Shown: positions 1-11,484 of the stretch, piece after piece
Layout: each line of letters starts with the position of its first letter
How positions within the stretch are numbered: the stretch's first letter is position 1
Origin: Maratus speciosus
Lineage: Eukaryota > Arthropoda > Arachnida > Araneae > Salticidae
Direction of reading: 5' to 3'
Length of the DNA stretch: 64,000 bases
NCBI GenBank assembly: GCA_963932465.1
Contig: OZ010791.1
Coordinates: 617,775,800 to 617,839,799, forward strand
The notes under the pieces: model-generated
What the model was told of the DNA's origin: nothing
Database searches by the model: none
The model's input: the letters and a program-made list of their open reading frames with translations, nothing else
Program-made: the position numbers and the translations under genes

Positions 1-387
1 AATGATTCGGTGGAACTGCTTTCGATTTTTAACCTCTTATCTTTCTCGGCTTCTCTTGTCGAAATGCCCCAAAATTAAAACTAAGTAAATATTAAGTCAA
101 AAAAAAAAAAAAAAAAAAAAAAAAAGAAATCAAATGGTCGTTGAAATCTATTAATTTTTTTTTTTTTTAATTGTTAGGGCTAGAAACTTAACTTTATAAA
201 ACTAGATTTCTTTTCTCCGCAAACAATCGAAGGATCTCGTGCAATTTAAATGCCGGACAATGGGTTTTCACGCAGCTCGTATTATATATTTTGTTTTAGA
301 AAAACGTAGATGAATGAATCATGCGTTAAAATAACGCCTTTTGATATTGTTTACTGTATTGTTATATACAGTTCATTGCCTGAAATA
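1..387. other. AT-rich intergenic sequence
   Basis: Low-complexity AT-rich sequence with a poly-A run at about 99-125 and short T runs near 158-170. No reading frame, RNA gene or repeat partner was recognised. Confidence 0.6.
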
Positions 388-595
388 GATAACTGCCAAG
401 TTCCCACAAATCTTCTGTAACATATGGATTAATTTGACCTGAGTTAAACACATTTCGAAACAGAAAAAGTATTGTATATATCTTTAATTATTTAATTTCA
501 GATTTTTTTCTTTAAAAAAATTCTGGTTTCAAAAGTATTAAACCTGTGTCAAATTAACCCCAGATGTTACGGAAGAGTAGTTGGCAGTTGGCACC
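388..595. repeat. Short inverted-repeat (MITE-like) element
   Basis: The left side (about 390-450, starting TAACTGCCAAGTTCC) reads again as its reverse complement at about 540-592 (ending GTTGGCAGTTGGCACC). The shared interior includes TAACAT, GGTTAATTTGAC and a GTTTAA-like end. The arms are about 55 bp with scattered mismatches around an AT-rich spacer. No target duplication is clear, so the family is unassigned. Confidence 0.5.
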
Positions 596-1416
596 CGTGG
601 AAACAAGTAAATGCATGGAGTAGCTTCGAAAGTAGTAACTAATCAATCGTATTTTCAATATTCTTTACGGTAAACTTTTTATCTGATCTCAAACAAATCG
701 TTGGACCGAGTTGTGTTCGCGAAACAAGGTGACAATATACCCCAAATTTGATTATTTCAGGATCAATGTTTGAGGTCGGTCATTAACCACTTCGTTCTTA
801 GTGTATGCAGATTGGATATATGCACCGTAAATATTTCAAATAAGAGCGAAGGGGTCAGTTGAGTGGTTTTTCTATGATTTGCCTCAAAACTGTCGTAACA
901 ATTTTATAATCAAACATTTTGTGAAGGTCTCTAAAACACCAAAACTCTTCCTCGAAAAATTACCTAACTAACAGAGTAAGTTTTTCTGAAATTCGCTTGA
1001 TACAAGTAATAATTTAAGCTTCTTTTCCACAATCGAAATTCTATACATACATTTGACATAAAAGTTCTCTTTTTTTAAAAAAAAGAAAAGAATAAAAGTT
1101 ACTAACAATGAGGGATCTACCATAATCCCAATACATAACAGAACTATTTCTACAATAACAGTTTCCTTCCATAATCAATCTACTTCTACCATAAGTGCCA
1201 CGATGTTTTCTCGGCTATTGATAACAATAAACAACTCTGTCGCTTGGCCTCGCAAGTGGGTAATGGCAGAGATATCATTTCCATTCTTCATCGTACAAGA
1301 ACTTTCAAGTACAAGTTATCACCGAAAAGATTATGTAAAAAGTTCTAAATATAAGTTATATAAAAAATACTTCTTAATTTTTTCTGGTTGTGAATTAATT
1401 AAAATTAGGCACTGTG
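596..1416. other. Intergenic sequence, nothing recognised
   Basis: AT-rich, unique-looking sequence without a convincing reading frame. A 72-codon open frame at 1203-1421 has no family features and an unremarkable composition, so I do not call it a gene. Confidence 0.5.
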
Positions 1417-1975
1417 GATGAGTTCAGCAGCCGGAAATTTGCCACTTGAGTGGCAGAAATAGAAAATTATTTACCGTATTTATGTTTTGACGTAATATAA
1501 TAACATAAAATAAATATTTCCACAGATACGCGAATTAAATTGGCTGGATGCATGTACAAAAATCTCCAACCTAAAACTAATTATGTCTACAATATTCTGT
1601 AGCAATTAGTCAATAAAAACAATGATATTGCCGCGGACGCAGACTGATTATGTGTACGAAACATCAGGAAGAAAATATTTATCTATATCCAAAGTACAAA
1701 GATCCAGAAATAGTTTTTAATTTTCAGCTAAGAAAGGAAGAAAATATAAGCCATCGATAAACGTTAATCTTTTATGAAAGGCATCGATTAATATGTATGT
1801 AATGAGAAATGAAATGAGAAACCCATCATCGTTGCAATTGGACAACGAAAATGGCAATTTAGTTGCAGATATTAAAACTGTCCGCGCGTTACGGTTTTGA
1901 ATATGAATAGCGGGGCACCGCACCGGCTTTTAAAAAATGGAGAGAGATTTGACGTCAAAAGTTCTTCAAATCCAT
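1417..1975 (+). repeat. Diverged dispersed repeat, copy 1 (partner at 20985-21535)
   Basis: This segment aligns by eye along its whole length with 20985-21535 in the same orientation, with many substitutions and small indels. Shared blocks include CAAAGTACAAAGATCCAGAA and GATATTAAAACTGTCC. A splice-acceptor-like tract (TTTTTAATTTTCAG) ends at about 1727, and the frame after it is partly open in both copies. Substitutions between copies are not mainly synonymous, so coding is unproven. It may be an old transposon fragment or a duplicated, decayed exon. Confidence 0.55.
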
Positions 1976-2039
1976 ACTAATATTATGAAGAAGTAACATT
2001 TGTGTGTTTGTTTCTAGGGGGGGGGGAGGGGTCATATTT

Positions 2040-2760
2040 GGAACTACCGAACCGATTTCAAACGTAATGGTGGCAAAATGATGATGACAGTCCTTGCTCC
2101 AACATGGGCTATATTTTATGTCGGTGACGCTACTAAAAAAGGAGTAGGTCAAAACTTAAAGAAAAACGTTCTAAAATATCAATTTTATGGTATTGAAGTG
2201 GAATATAGAATCTTGAAATTTGGCATGATAGTTACTTATAAGAAGTAAATGCTCTCTAAGAACACATTCTAAAAAATACTAAATTTTAAAAGATGAAATA
2301 AAGGAAAAGCGTTCTAAAAATTTTCTAAATTTCGATTTCTCTGGAATTTTTAAAGATAGAAACTTAAAATTTGATATGATAGCTACTTATAACATGTGCT
2401 TTTTAAAAACAGTTGAAAAAAAATTCAAATTTTAAAAAGTTAAATGAGCGAAAATCTAAAAATGTTCTAAATTATGATTTCTATTCAATTGTTAAAGATA
2501 GAATCTTAAAATTTCTCATGGTAGATACTTATAATATGTAAATTCTCTCTAATAACAGTTTATAAACGATTCGAAATTTAAAGGGATAAAATGAGCGAAG
2601 AGCATTTTACAAACTTTCTAAATTACGATTTCTATGGAATCTCAAAAATACCAAATCGATTTCAAAATTAATGTTTGAAAATTGGTTTTGACAGTCACTG
2701 CTCCAACATAGGCTATATTTTATGCTGGTTCCACTATCACCAGCGGGATGATAGAAGCTT
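2040..2760. repeat. Degenerate ~145 bp tandem repeat
   Basis: About four diverged units start near 2148, 2285, 2430 and 2578. Each has the order AAA-rich/GTTCTAAA, TTTCTATGGAATT-like block, AGATAGAAACTTAAAATTTG-like block, then ATAGCTACTTATAA. The array is bracketed by two copies of another module (2041-2142 and 2643-2750) sharing CCGATTTCAAA, GACAGTC, TGCTCCAACAT and GGCTATATTTTATG. The family is not recognised. Confidence 0.55.
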
Positions 2761-2787
2761 TGAATATGGCATGGTGGTTATTTTTAA

Positions 2788-2998
2788 CCCCTTGAAGGGC
2801 GGTGACGCCGCTGTGGCATCACATAATTTTAATCTCTAATTGGCACATTGGCACCTGAATTTTTTTTATGAAAATGTCACTTTTATTAAGTACCTGAAAA
2901 TATACTTTTACTTATTTACAAATAAATTTTCTTTAAATACTGGTGTCAATCAATTATTTCAATATTTGACGAATACAAGTACCTTGCCCCTGAAAGGG
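2788..2998. mobile_element. TTAA-flanked MITE, copy 1 (piggyBac-like target)
   Basis: A 211 bp AT-rich body begins CCCCTTGAAGGGC and ends GCCCCTGAAAGGG, an imperfect inverted repeat. TTAA is present at 2784-2787 and 2999-3002. A TTAA duplication with C-rich ends is typical of piggyBac-superfamily MITEs. No transposase is present. It abuts a second related copy and shares one TTAA with it. Confidence 0.65.
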
Positions 2999-3002
2999 TT
3001 AA

Positions 3003-3210
3003 CCCTTTCCGACGCAGTGTGCCCAGGTCGGGACACCTAATTTTAATTCCAAACTTACGAACGGCACCAAGAATATTTTAGTAAAATTTTGCTTTTACAA
3101 TGAACACTTAAAGTAACATGTTTTTAATTTCTAAAAAAGTCGTTTATAAATTCCGGTGTAAGTCGATCATTTCGTCATTTTACAACAAAATTTGTCTGTG
3201 CCGGAAAGGA
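3003..3210. mobile_element. TTAA-flanked MITE, copy 2
   Basis: A 208 bp element begins CCCTTTCCGACGCAGTG and ends GTCTGTGCCGGAAAGG(A), with TTAA on both sides (2999-3002 and 3211-3214). The interior resembles the preceding element in layout: a TTTTAGTAAAATT-like block, then CCGGTGTAAGTCGATCATTTC corresponding to TGGTGTCAATCAATTATTTC. The pair looks like a tandem insertion or duplication. Confidence 0.6.
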
Positions 3211-3214
3211 TTAA

Positions 3215-3538
3215 GATGTAAAAACGTGCTAAGGACGGTTTCTTAAAAATTCAACATTTTTAGTTTCAGATTTGGTTTTGCTATGGCTTGACTCAACAAT
3301 ATCGCCACATAACTCTGTAACCAAATACCCTATAAAGATTTCCAAAACACCAAAACCTTCTTTGTAAATTCTGTCCATGATCGGAGTGCTTGTACCATAA
3401 ATGACACGGTTTTTTTTACAGTAACTGAAAGTAACTGTTGCTTAACCACTCAAGAATTTGTGCCATATATAAGCATCATCCCCAATCTTCATTACACAAC
3501 ATTACAACTACTGAGAAAGATGTACTGAAAACTTAAAC
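3215..3538. other. Intergenic sequence, nothing recognised
   Basis: AT-rich sequence without a gene, repeat partner or structural signal that I can support. Confidence 0.5.
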
Positions 3539-3775
3539 TCAGTGTTGCCAGATAGTCGAAAGTCAATTTCCCCAAAATTTCTGAAGAATTCCCCAAATCA
3601 GTATTTTTTTCCTAAAAAGTCCCCAACGCAATGTCTACTCAGAAAAGTAAATTTTCATCTTTTAATTTTCCACTATAAAAAATGTTTAACTAATTTAAGC
3701 TCAATTTTTTTTCCCCAAATCAAGCATTTTTTTCAAAAAATTCCCCATTTACAAAACATAAACATTTAAAGTCGG
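3539..3775. repeat. CCCC-motif repeat beginning CAGTGTTGCCAG
   Basis: It starts AGTGTTGCCAGATAGTC and holds two similar blocks built from TTCCCCAAATCA, a T run and (TC/AT)TCCCC. A related stretch with the same opening (AGTGTTGTCAGATGAC) and CCCC motifs lies at 8013-8143, and CAGTGTTGCCAG-type ends recur at 58943-60248. Such ends occur in hAT-like non-autonomous elements, but no target duplication is clear. Confidence 0.4.
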
Positions 3776-3922
3776 CAGAAATTTGCATTCTTATTTGCAA
3801 CTTTACGACGAGAATGAAGATACATTTTACAACGACAAGTTCATTTACACTTGTTTTTTAAATTGTTGCCAATCGATGTTGCTGGCCTATAATTATGTTA
3901 GCACCATCTACACTTATACATA

Positions 3923-4306
3923 TCGCTCACCCGCAATAAAAGTGACACATCTCGCAAAAATTCATTTTGCGTTTTATTCCACTAATAGGTGTGTCATAGG
4001 TGTGTCTTGCTACACAAACAGTTTCATAAGTGTAGTTATACGGAAACTCCCTTTATTACGCTATATGTCCATTTGTGACCACAGAAGAGAGGTGGATTGT
4101 GTGAGGAGGTAAAATTATCCAACCCTCCAAACCTCATTTTACGTCTTCATTCTTTTGTGTTTTACGTTTTTATGCACGTTTTTATGCCTGCATGCAGAGC
4201 TAAGTGCTGAAATTTCATTTTATAGTAAAATTATGCAAACTTTCTTTTGCCTCTCCTGTGAAATTTACTTTTGTCGAGATGTGTCATTTTTTTTGCGGGT
4301 GAGCGA
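3923..4306. mobile_element. 384 bp TIR element (MITE) with TA flanks
   Basis: The left end TCGCTCACCCGCA followed by an A-rich stretch and TGACACATCTCG is found inverted at the right end (4265-4306, ending TGCGGGTGAGCGA). That gives about 40 bp imperfect terminal inverted repeats. TA flanks both sides (3921-3922 and 4307-4308), the Tc1/mariner-type target. No transposase frame is present inside. Confidence 0.7.
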
Positions 4307-4426
4307 TATGTTCATGATGCCGTTTAAGACCGCAGAGTTTTCATTCAAGATTCTTAGAAGGAGAACTAGGGGGGGGGTGCTGCATTCATTCAGCAACGTT
4401 TTGCATGTCTTGCAAAACACTCTATA

Positions 4427-4995
4427 GTAGGAGAGCTGTTGAACATTTTTGAGTAGGTATTTGAGGCACCCTGAAAATTTGTGCAACACTCCTTTTGTAA
4501 TGCCTGAATACAAAATCGAATGTCTGGCTGAAGGATCGTGGCCCAAAACCTGTGCCAGACACGTGTCAAGTGCCATTTTTTAACACTACCCAAAAAAGGT
4601 ATTTGAGGCACGCTGAGATTGAAACAGAATAATATTTATACTTAAAAAAAAAAAATTTGAAAATGACAGACACTTTAGTCGGCCCAAAAACTGTGCCAGA
4701 CACGTGTCAAGTGCCATTTTTTGACTACCCAAAAAAGGTATTTGAGGCACGCTGAGATTGAGGCACAATAATATTTATGCTTAGAAAAAAATATTTTGAA
4801 AATGACAGACACTTTAGACGGCACAAAAACTGTGACAGACACGTGTCAAGTGCCATTTTTTGTCTGGCACAGGTTTTGGGCCACGATCCTTCAGCCAGAC
4901 ATTCGATTTTGTATTCAGGCATTACAAAAGAAGTGTTGCACAAATTTTCAGGGTACCTCAAATACCTTCCCTAAAATGTTTAACAGCTCTTGGAC
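4427..4995. mobile_element. Palindromic 569 bp MITE, copy 1 (copy 2 at 53670-54239)
   Basis: The ends (GTAGGAGAGCTGTT and, inverted, GTCCAAGAGCTGTT) are followed by about 145 bp arms that read as reverse complements. Shared blocks include TTTGTGCAACACT, AATGCCTGAATACAAAATCG and AAGGATCGTGGCCC. The centre holds a roughly 150 bp unit repeated about twice, carrying GACAGACACTTTAG and CAGACACGTGTCAAGTGCC. TA lies at 4425-4426 and 4996-4997. Open frames of 60-100 codons here are shadows of the repeat. Confidence 0.75.
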
Positions 4996-5087
4996 TACTA
5001 CTATCATTCCATGAAGCGCAAATTAACCAGCCTTAAACGAAAAAGTTATAAAATTACTTTTTTTTTCTGTTGTATAAATCTATACTA

Positions 5088-5290
5088 ATAAAATAAATGT
5101 GTATAGTATTTGTTTGTGTGTCTGTTCGCGATGACTAGGAAAATCTGCTGCACTTACAAGGGAACCACTTTTGGTGTTGCTCGCACCTATCATTGAGACC
5201 TGGTGTATTTTAAAGCCCTATATTATGAAGTTTGAGAATCGATAAAATTTTTCTGTTAAAATAATATTTCTTGATTTTACAGCAGCATAA
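5088..5290 (+). repeat. Helitron-5'-end-like repeat, left inverted copy
   Basis: It begins TCTATACTAATAAAATAAA and continues TTTGTTTGTGTGTCTGTTCGCG, the layout of the 5' terminus of many arthropod Helitrons. From about 5156 (ACAAGGGAACCACTTTTGG) for about 115 bp it is repeated in inverted orientation at 7736-7847. The Tc1 element at 5912-7598 lies between the two copies. No Rep/helicase gene is seen. Confidence 0.55.
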
Positions 5291-5911
5291 CTTTCTGAAA
5301 ATGCAATTTTCGACACCACTTATCGGACTATTAACATTGAATTTTTTTAAAGAAAAGCATTTAAAAATATAAATTAGTTAATAATAAGTATAAAATATTT
5401 AAAAAAGTTCGAAAATTCCTTCAAAAACTCACGAATTTGATTTTGAAAAATTGCAACATTATATTCATATTTTTGGCGGGGAAACAGTTGGCGTTTATTT
5501 TCAAAAGTAGAGCTTTACGGCACCCCTAGTCAAATGTCATAGCTGAATTTGTAATGGCTAGAAATTGCAATGTCCGATATATTTAGCAACAGTAATTTTT
5601 CTAAATTGTGTAAAAATATTAATTTACTTTATGATTACTTTTACTAAAGGACCATTTAATACAGCAACATTTCATTTTAAACATTCGAAACTTTATTCCA
5701 TTCGATTTCAAAAGAAAATGGTTTGCTTATTTTGTATTTCACGAAAAAAATAGTTTTCAATGTTCTTCGAAGATTTTATAGAATTATATTTATTACTTAT
5801 ATATTTATCGTCTGCATAGAAAAGAAATAAAAACCTAATATTTGTTTCTTATGCTATCAATTATTTTTTTTAAAAAATTGCAATCTGTATACTAGTAATA
5901 TGTACTGTATA
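5291..5911. other. Spacer between inverted repeat and Tc1 element
   Basis: AT-rich sequence between the Helitron-like repeat and the Tc1 insertion. No recognisable gene. It is presumably interior sequence of the older repeat that the Tc1 element entered. Confidence 0.45.
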
Positions 5912-7598
5912 CAGTGTCTCACATAAGTGATGGGACACTTGTGCTTTACAAAAGGAAACTAATCAAATAAATTAAAAAAACATGTACACATTTTTTTGTG
6001 TGTGTGTTTCATACTTAAATTTAGTAAAGATTATTACATAACATACATTTTGTCAAAATATTAAAATATTAATTTAATAAAAATACAAATGTTTAGAACG
6101 GAGCAAAAAATAGCTCACATAAGTGATGGGACACCATTATATATACAACAAAAATCGTCTGAAATAAGCAATAAAAATATTTTTGGGAGTTTTATTTTTA
6201 CTTAAAAGCAATTGGCAATAATTTATAAAATCGTCTGCAGTATTTCTCTCCAGTTTGTTTTGGAATTTTTGTGTTTTTTAGCTCTGTGTAGCCATGAATG
6301 CTAAACGAAAAGAAACTTCGCCTGAAATTCGAAAATTAGTTATTAATTTGCATATTGAACGTGGAAAATCTATTAGAAAAACTGCTGAAACAGTTAACTT
6401 GAGTCGTTCAACAGTTTTCAATATCATTAAACGATATAAAAAGAATCATATGATTCAGGATAAAAGAAGAACTGGCCGACCATCAAAGCTATCCAATGGA
6501 ATAAAGCGAATTATCGTTCGAAATATTAAAAAAAATCCAAGAAATAGTGCTCCAAAAGTTGCTGCTGATTTACAAGCATTATATGGAATAATTGTTAATC
6601 CTGAGACTATTAGAAGGGTAATTCGATCTGCTGGATATCACGGTAGAGTAGCCAGGAAAAAATTCTTCGTAAGTGAAAAGAATAGAAAACTCAGACTAGC
6701 TTTCGCAAAATCCAACATAAATAAGAATTCTGATTACTGGAATAAAGCTATATTTGCTGATGAGAGTAAATTTAATATATTTGGTTCTGACGGTAGAATC
6801 TTGGTGTGAAAAAAACCCAGGGAAGAATTTCGCAAACAGAACTTGGTACCAACAGTAAAACATGGTGGAGGAGGAGTTATGGTATGGGGGTGTATGTCGT
6901 CCGCTGGAGTTGGTAATCTTGTTTTTATTGACAGTATAACGGACCAGTACAAGTATATTGATATTTTAAATGCAAAATTTGAAATCTTCAGCACGAAAAT
7001 TGAACCTTCATAACGATTTTAAATTCTACCAGGACAATGACCCCAAGCACACTGCTCTGAACGTTAGACTCTGGCTGCTATATAACTGTCCTGAAATAAT
7101 AAAAACACCACCACAATCTCCAGACTTAAATCCCATAGAGAATATTTGGCAAGAATTGGAATCAAGAATTCGCAAACACACCATTTCTTCAAAACAACAA
7201 CTAAAATCGGTGCTTCAAGAAGAATGGGGTAAAATCACTCCAGAAATCACAAAAAAATTAGTCGAATCCATCCCAAAAAGATTAAATCATGTTTTAAAAG
7301 TAAAAGGAAATCCAACAAAATATTAAAACCTTTTAAAAAGTAAAATTTTTGGATAAATATTTGATGGAAAAGTAAGTGTCCCATCACTTATGTGAGCCAT
7401 TTTTTGCTCCGTTCTGAACAATTGTATTTTTACTAAATTAATATTTTAATATTTTGACAAAATGTATGTTATGTAATAATTGTTACTAACTTTAAATATG
7501 AAACACACCCAAAAAATTTTTGCACATGTTTGTTTATTTATTTTATTGCAGTTTCTTTTTATAAAGCACAAGTGTCCCATCACTTTTGTGAGACACTG
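5912..7598 (+). mobile_element. Tc1/mariner-superfamily transposon with long IR/DR ends
   Basis: A 1687 bp element with CAGTGTCTCACA ends and TA on both sides (5910-5911 and 7599-7600). The terminal inverted repeats are about 220 bp (5912-6133 and 7375-7598). Each contains the motif CTCACATAAGTGATGGGACAC or a close variant twice: once at the tip and once near the inner edge. This is the IR/DR layout of Tc3, Minos and Sleeping Beauty-type elements, where the inner and outer direct repeats are transposase binding sites. It carries one broken transposase gene and sits inside an older repeat. Confidence 0.92.
6294..7326 (+). pseudogene. Tc1-like DD34E transposase, inactivated
   Basis: The gene would cut and paste the surrounding element at TA sites. 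The open first part (171 codons from the ATG at 6294) has a helix-turn-helix near residues 9-47, a TGRPSK (GRPR-like) basic motif near 60, a second HTH-like region near 68-110, and the first catalytic Asp in ADESKF near 155. An in-frame TGA at 6807-6809 interrupts it where the frame otherwise continues with family-like sequence containing KHGGGGVMVWGCMS. A frame change at about 6966-6972 leads into the last part, with QDNDPKH (second Asp) and SPDLNPIENIW (catalytic Glu). There are 34 residues between those two, so the class is DD34E. All catalytic residues survive, so decay is recent. It cannot act as it stands. Confidence 0.9.
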
Positions 7599-7734
7599 TA
7601 TGTACTCATTGGATAAAGCGGTCGGAAAAATTGTAGCGCCATATTTGGCGACTTAACTCACCTTTGGCGTGAAATAAACAAATAAAAATGTAATAATAAA
7701 AAACTAAAAGTATAAAAAAGTATATAAAATATGA

Positions 7735-7880
7735 TTTTAACAGAGAAATTTTATCGGTTCTCTAACTTTTATGTATAGGGCTACAAAACGCACAAGGTCT
7801 CGATGCTAGGTGTGAGCAACACCAAAAGTGGTTCCCTTGTTAGTGATTTGAAAATTCTGTTGAGGATAGTCCAAGACAGG
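7735..7880 (-). repeat. Helitron-5'-end-like repeat, right inverted copy
   Basis: About 110 bp is the inverted counterpart of 5156-5270: GGTTCCCTTGTTAG at its outer end, GAGCAACACCAAAAGTGG, GGTCTCGATG, GGGCTA, then AAATTTTATCGGTTCTC. Its orientation relative to the left copy makes the whole 5088-7880 block a fold-back structure around the Tc1 insertion. The adjoining 7620-7670 stretch carries GCGCCATATTTGGCG, resembling the CGCCAA motifs at 11354-11484. Confidence 0.55.
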
Positions 7881-8012
7881 TCGTGATGCACCTGTGATAC
7901 GTGTAAACTGTAATATTGTAAACGATGAGCACGATCACGGCAATAATGATTGATATCTCTGATTTCTGTATTTTATTTTCGTTTTCCAAATCAAAATCGA
8001 ATTTGAGACAGA

Positions 8013-8143
8013 GTCAGTGTTGTCAGATGACTAAAAGTAAACTTTACGTGTAATAGTGAAAAAAATCCCCAAACATTTCCCCAAGAACTACTTGCCCCCA
8101 AAAAATTCCCCTGGAGGTTCAAAATTCCCCAAAATGGCAAACT
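8013..8143. repeat. CCCC-motif repeat related to 3539-3775
   Basis: It opens AGTGTTGTCAGATGAC, has several AATTCCCC and CCCCAAA motifs, and ends AAAATGGCAAAC, which reads inverted as GTTTGCCATTTT. It is probably a small non-autonomous DNA element. Immediately after it, about 8152-8192 (GTAGCGGATAGGGACAGCTTAATGC region) is repeated inverted at 20855-20895, just outside the tandem 3.5 kb units. Confidence 0.4.
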
Positions 8144-8192
8144 AATCCAGTAGCGGATAGGGACAGCTTAATGCAACAATGTTAAAACTTCG

Positions 8193-9194
8193 AGCGTACT
8201 GGGTAGCATAGCGATATGGGGAAAAAATCAAAAAGTCCCTAGCCGACTTTGACACGTTGTTTTGTTGATGTTGATTTTCGTTTGTACTTGGTACTTATCA
8301 ATGTGTTGTTTTTTCCCTCATACTTTTTTTATTAATGTTACTGTTATTATTATAATTTAAGATGTTAATACTTGAAGATAACGCATTATAATTATTAATA
8401 GTGTAATGTTAAAAAAAAAATACGAGATGCTCTCATTATACATTTGCTATAAAATAGGAACTGAAATAATCCTAAAATCAAATTATGTTTAGTTCAATGT
8501 AATAACTAAAGAAATTGAACTGTGCCCTATTAATTCGATTTTTTTTTTTTTTAAATACTATATATAGCAAAGAAACATTTTAAATTAAGACCAAAGTGCA
8601 AACAAATACTAATAGCTTTAAATCTTTCTAAACTATTTAAAAAACAAATTGAAACCACATTGACATACTACTGTATAGTAATAATGATATATGCATAATT
8701 ATCTTAGGAAACAAGTATTAAATTATGTATATTTTAATTATAGAAGTACAAGCTACTTAAATCATATTTATTGTTTTTTGAATCCTTGATTGAAAGCAAA
8801 GACAAAGATTGACCTTAAGATAAGAAATAATAATTTTATTTTATCCCTTGTAAACTAATTTGCTATAAGCCTTAAAGCGGTTAAAATGTCACATGCATGT
8901 CCTTATCTATTTATTTATATGCAATGAGTTATATATGCAGTAACATTATTATGACATAAAAGTTCAACTGCTTTTAAATTTTAAAAGTAAAAGTTATAGA
9001 TATTTGTTTACTTATTTAAATAATTCTTACTACAGTGTTAGAAAGAGCATGTTCTAAAGATTTCGTTTTTAATATTATTTTCAAATATTTTGGATAGGTG
9101 CCGCCAGATTAAATGCAAAATCTTATTTTTTCCCTTTGTTTGAAACCAGCTTTAAAGAATACCTTACAAGAATTCCTTTCTCCCTTCTTCTATT
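8193..9194. other. AT-rich intergenic sequence
   Basis: About 1 kb of very AT-rich sequence between the CCCC-motif repeat and the tandem duplication. No gene, RNA or repeat recognised. Confidence 0.5.
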
Positions 9195-9220
9195 ACGCAG
9201 GTTTATATGCTCATTCATTT

Positions 9221-9400
9221 CTCTCTCGCTCTCTCTCTCTCTCGCACCTCAACTAAAGTCTGCTCGATGCAAACCTTTCGTTAACTCGAGAGATACCTCT
9301 CCTCCATGAAAACCTCTCGCTTACCTCGAGAGATACCTCTCCTCGATGAAAACCTCTCGCTTACCTCGAGATATGTCTTCTCGGTTCTAACTAAGGCCGA
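9221..9400. repeat. CT microsatellite and TCGAGAGATACC minisatellite
   Basis: A (CT)n tract near 9226-9243 is followed by about three ~43 bp copies of a unit containing CTCGAGAGATACCTCTCCTC and GAAAACCTCTCGCTTAC. The same block is in unit B at 17321-17500. TCTCGA motifs also crowd the other end of each unit (17200-17285 and 20750-20835). They are therefore subterminal at both edges, a pattern often seen for transposase binding sites. Confidence 0.7.
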
Positions 9401-11353
9401 GAATGGGAAATCACTTTTCTTCCATTCTCGACATGTTACTCTCGATGATTGTCAAGAAAACTGATTTCTCGTTCTCGGTCAAGAAGGGCCGAGAAGAGAT
9501 ATCGAGGGGAGAGCTGGAAAGAGAGATAGGTATGACAATGAGCAGTGAAATGATGGAGCCTTCCGATAAATATTATGTATTAAATAAAAAAAAAAATCAA
9601 AGACAGAGATTGGTGAGTTTCGGGGGGCGCAAGAGTGGACACACGGGGGGGGGGGGGATTTTCAAATTTTTACCGAACACGTCATGTTATACATCATCGG
9701 AATTTGACAACCCTTTCATATTATGAACCTTTCTCCCATTCACAGTTGAATTTCAGGATGCGGGGGGTGAGGGTGTGCGCGGACAAATCTTTAAAACTGT
9801 AGCGATATCTAAAATAATTATCATTTAAATGGGTTTTTTGTCGGAGCCTTCAGAAAAATAATACTTATTAAATACAAAAATATTAAGAGTTGGGGGAATT
9901 CCGGGAGTATTCAAGGGGCGTGAGAGTGGACCCACAGGGGTGCAATTTTCAAACTTTTATGAAACCTCTCATGTGATATATCTTCGGAAATCTTTCTGAC
10001 TACTCTTTCATATTATGAACCTTTCTTCCCCCAAAATTGAATTTTGGGGGTGGGGAGGGGCGAAAAATTTTTTAAAACCGTAGCGATTTCTATGATAAAT
10101 AGCATTTTAGATGTGAATTTTTTTTATGGGGTCTTCCGTTATTTATTATTTATTAAACATAAAAATTTTGAAAGTGGGGGCTGCATCAATTCCGGGGCGA
10201 AAGAGGGGACCCACTGGGGAGAGGGGTCGGGGAAGCAATTTTCAGACATTTTTTGAACCCGTCATGTGACATATCATAGGAAAGCTCTTAGATAACTCTT
10301 TCATATTATGAGACTTTCGTCTCCCCCTCCCCAATTTTGCTCTCACTGTGAGGGGGGGGGGGTCGTTTTCAAACTTTTTTGCATTCTCATCATTTTAGAT
10401 CGGATTTTCTTACGGAGCCACTCGGTATTATTTATAATACATGAAATTTCAAAAAGTTGGGTTGTATTCCGGGGAGTGCGGTAGTTGACCCCTTGGGGTG
10501 GGGGGGAGCACTTTCCTAACTTTTGTCGACACTCTTCATGTGATACATCATTAGAAAATCCACTTATTATGCACCTACCTGCCCCTTTCCCCACTTTGCC
10601 ACCGGGGCATTTTTAGGGTTTCGTTCATCTGATGAAACCCTATTCGTCTCGCTCCTCTGTCGGTCTGTCTGTCTGTCCGTCTGTCACAGAGCCCGTTCTC
10701 AGAAACTATACATGTTGGAGACTTAAAATTTTGCATACTTATAGATGAACACCACACATCATACGACAAATCGTAAAATTTTGAAAAAGCCGTACATTTA
10801 ACCCTTTGGGCTCCCACATGCAGGGCCGTGCGAAGAGAAAAATGCGCCCGGGGCAGTTTGGCCAATTGGGGGTGCCAATTTGGCGCCCCCCTCCTTCAAA
10901 ATTGATAAAGGGCAGAAACAGAAATAAATTATATTGAATAAATATTTTGCGTTTATTTAAATTATTTTTTAGTTATTTGCGTGCGTTTGAACTTTAAAAG
11001 ATTTCATTTTAATTCAGAAATTCCAAACAACTAAATAACAGAAAAGAAAATTGCACTTATTCAATTCCTACTATTAGCTTACACTCTCCCTATATTTATT
11101 TATTTATTTATTTATATATTTATCTTGTTCAAATTTTCAATCGTTAATAAAATACTCATTATTCATCCTATCAAGTTGAAATAAATTTTTTTTAACTTGT
11201 ACTGGATGACAATTGATGTTAATACAGTTTTTTCAAATATTAATTAATTAATTAAATTTTAATTAATTAATTTTAGTTTTGCATGGGAAACAAAATGGCG
11301 GCCATTGATTGTTGAAGATCAATTAAAGTATTTTCAATAAGTTGTTACCATAG

Positions 11354-11484
11354 GGGGGACCCTGTTCTGTCGCCAAATACTGCCAAGTTTGTCGCCAACT
11401 TGGCGATATATCGCCAAATTTGGCGGCCAAAATGAGTCACCAAAAGTGACGCCAACTTGGCGATATCTCTAATATTTCGCGAAA
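11354..11484. repeat. Small insertion with 9 bp flanking repeat and CGCCAA palindromes
   Basis: 131 bp starting GGGGGACCCTGTTCTG lie between two copies of TTACCATAG (11345-11353 and 11485-11493), which looks like a target duplication. The interior is built from CGCCAAA/TTTGGCG half-sites, including CGCCAACTTGGCG (twice in part) and CGCCAAATTTGGCG. There is no terminal inverted repeat and no coding capacity. Confidence 0.5.

Noticed and set aside
4155..5014. Several 60-109 codon frames around the palindromic MITE, recurring near 53.5-54.3 kb
   Set aside because: They follow the inverted and tandem repeats of the MITE on both strands and have no protein-family features.
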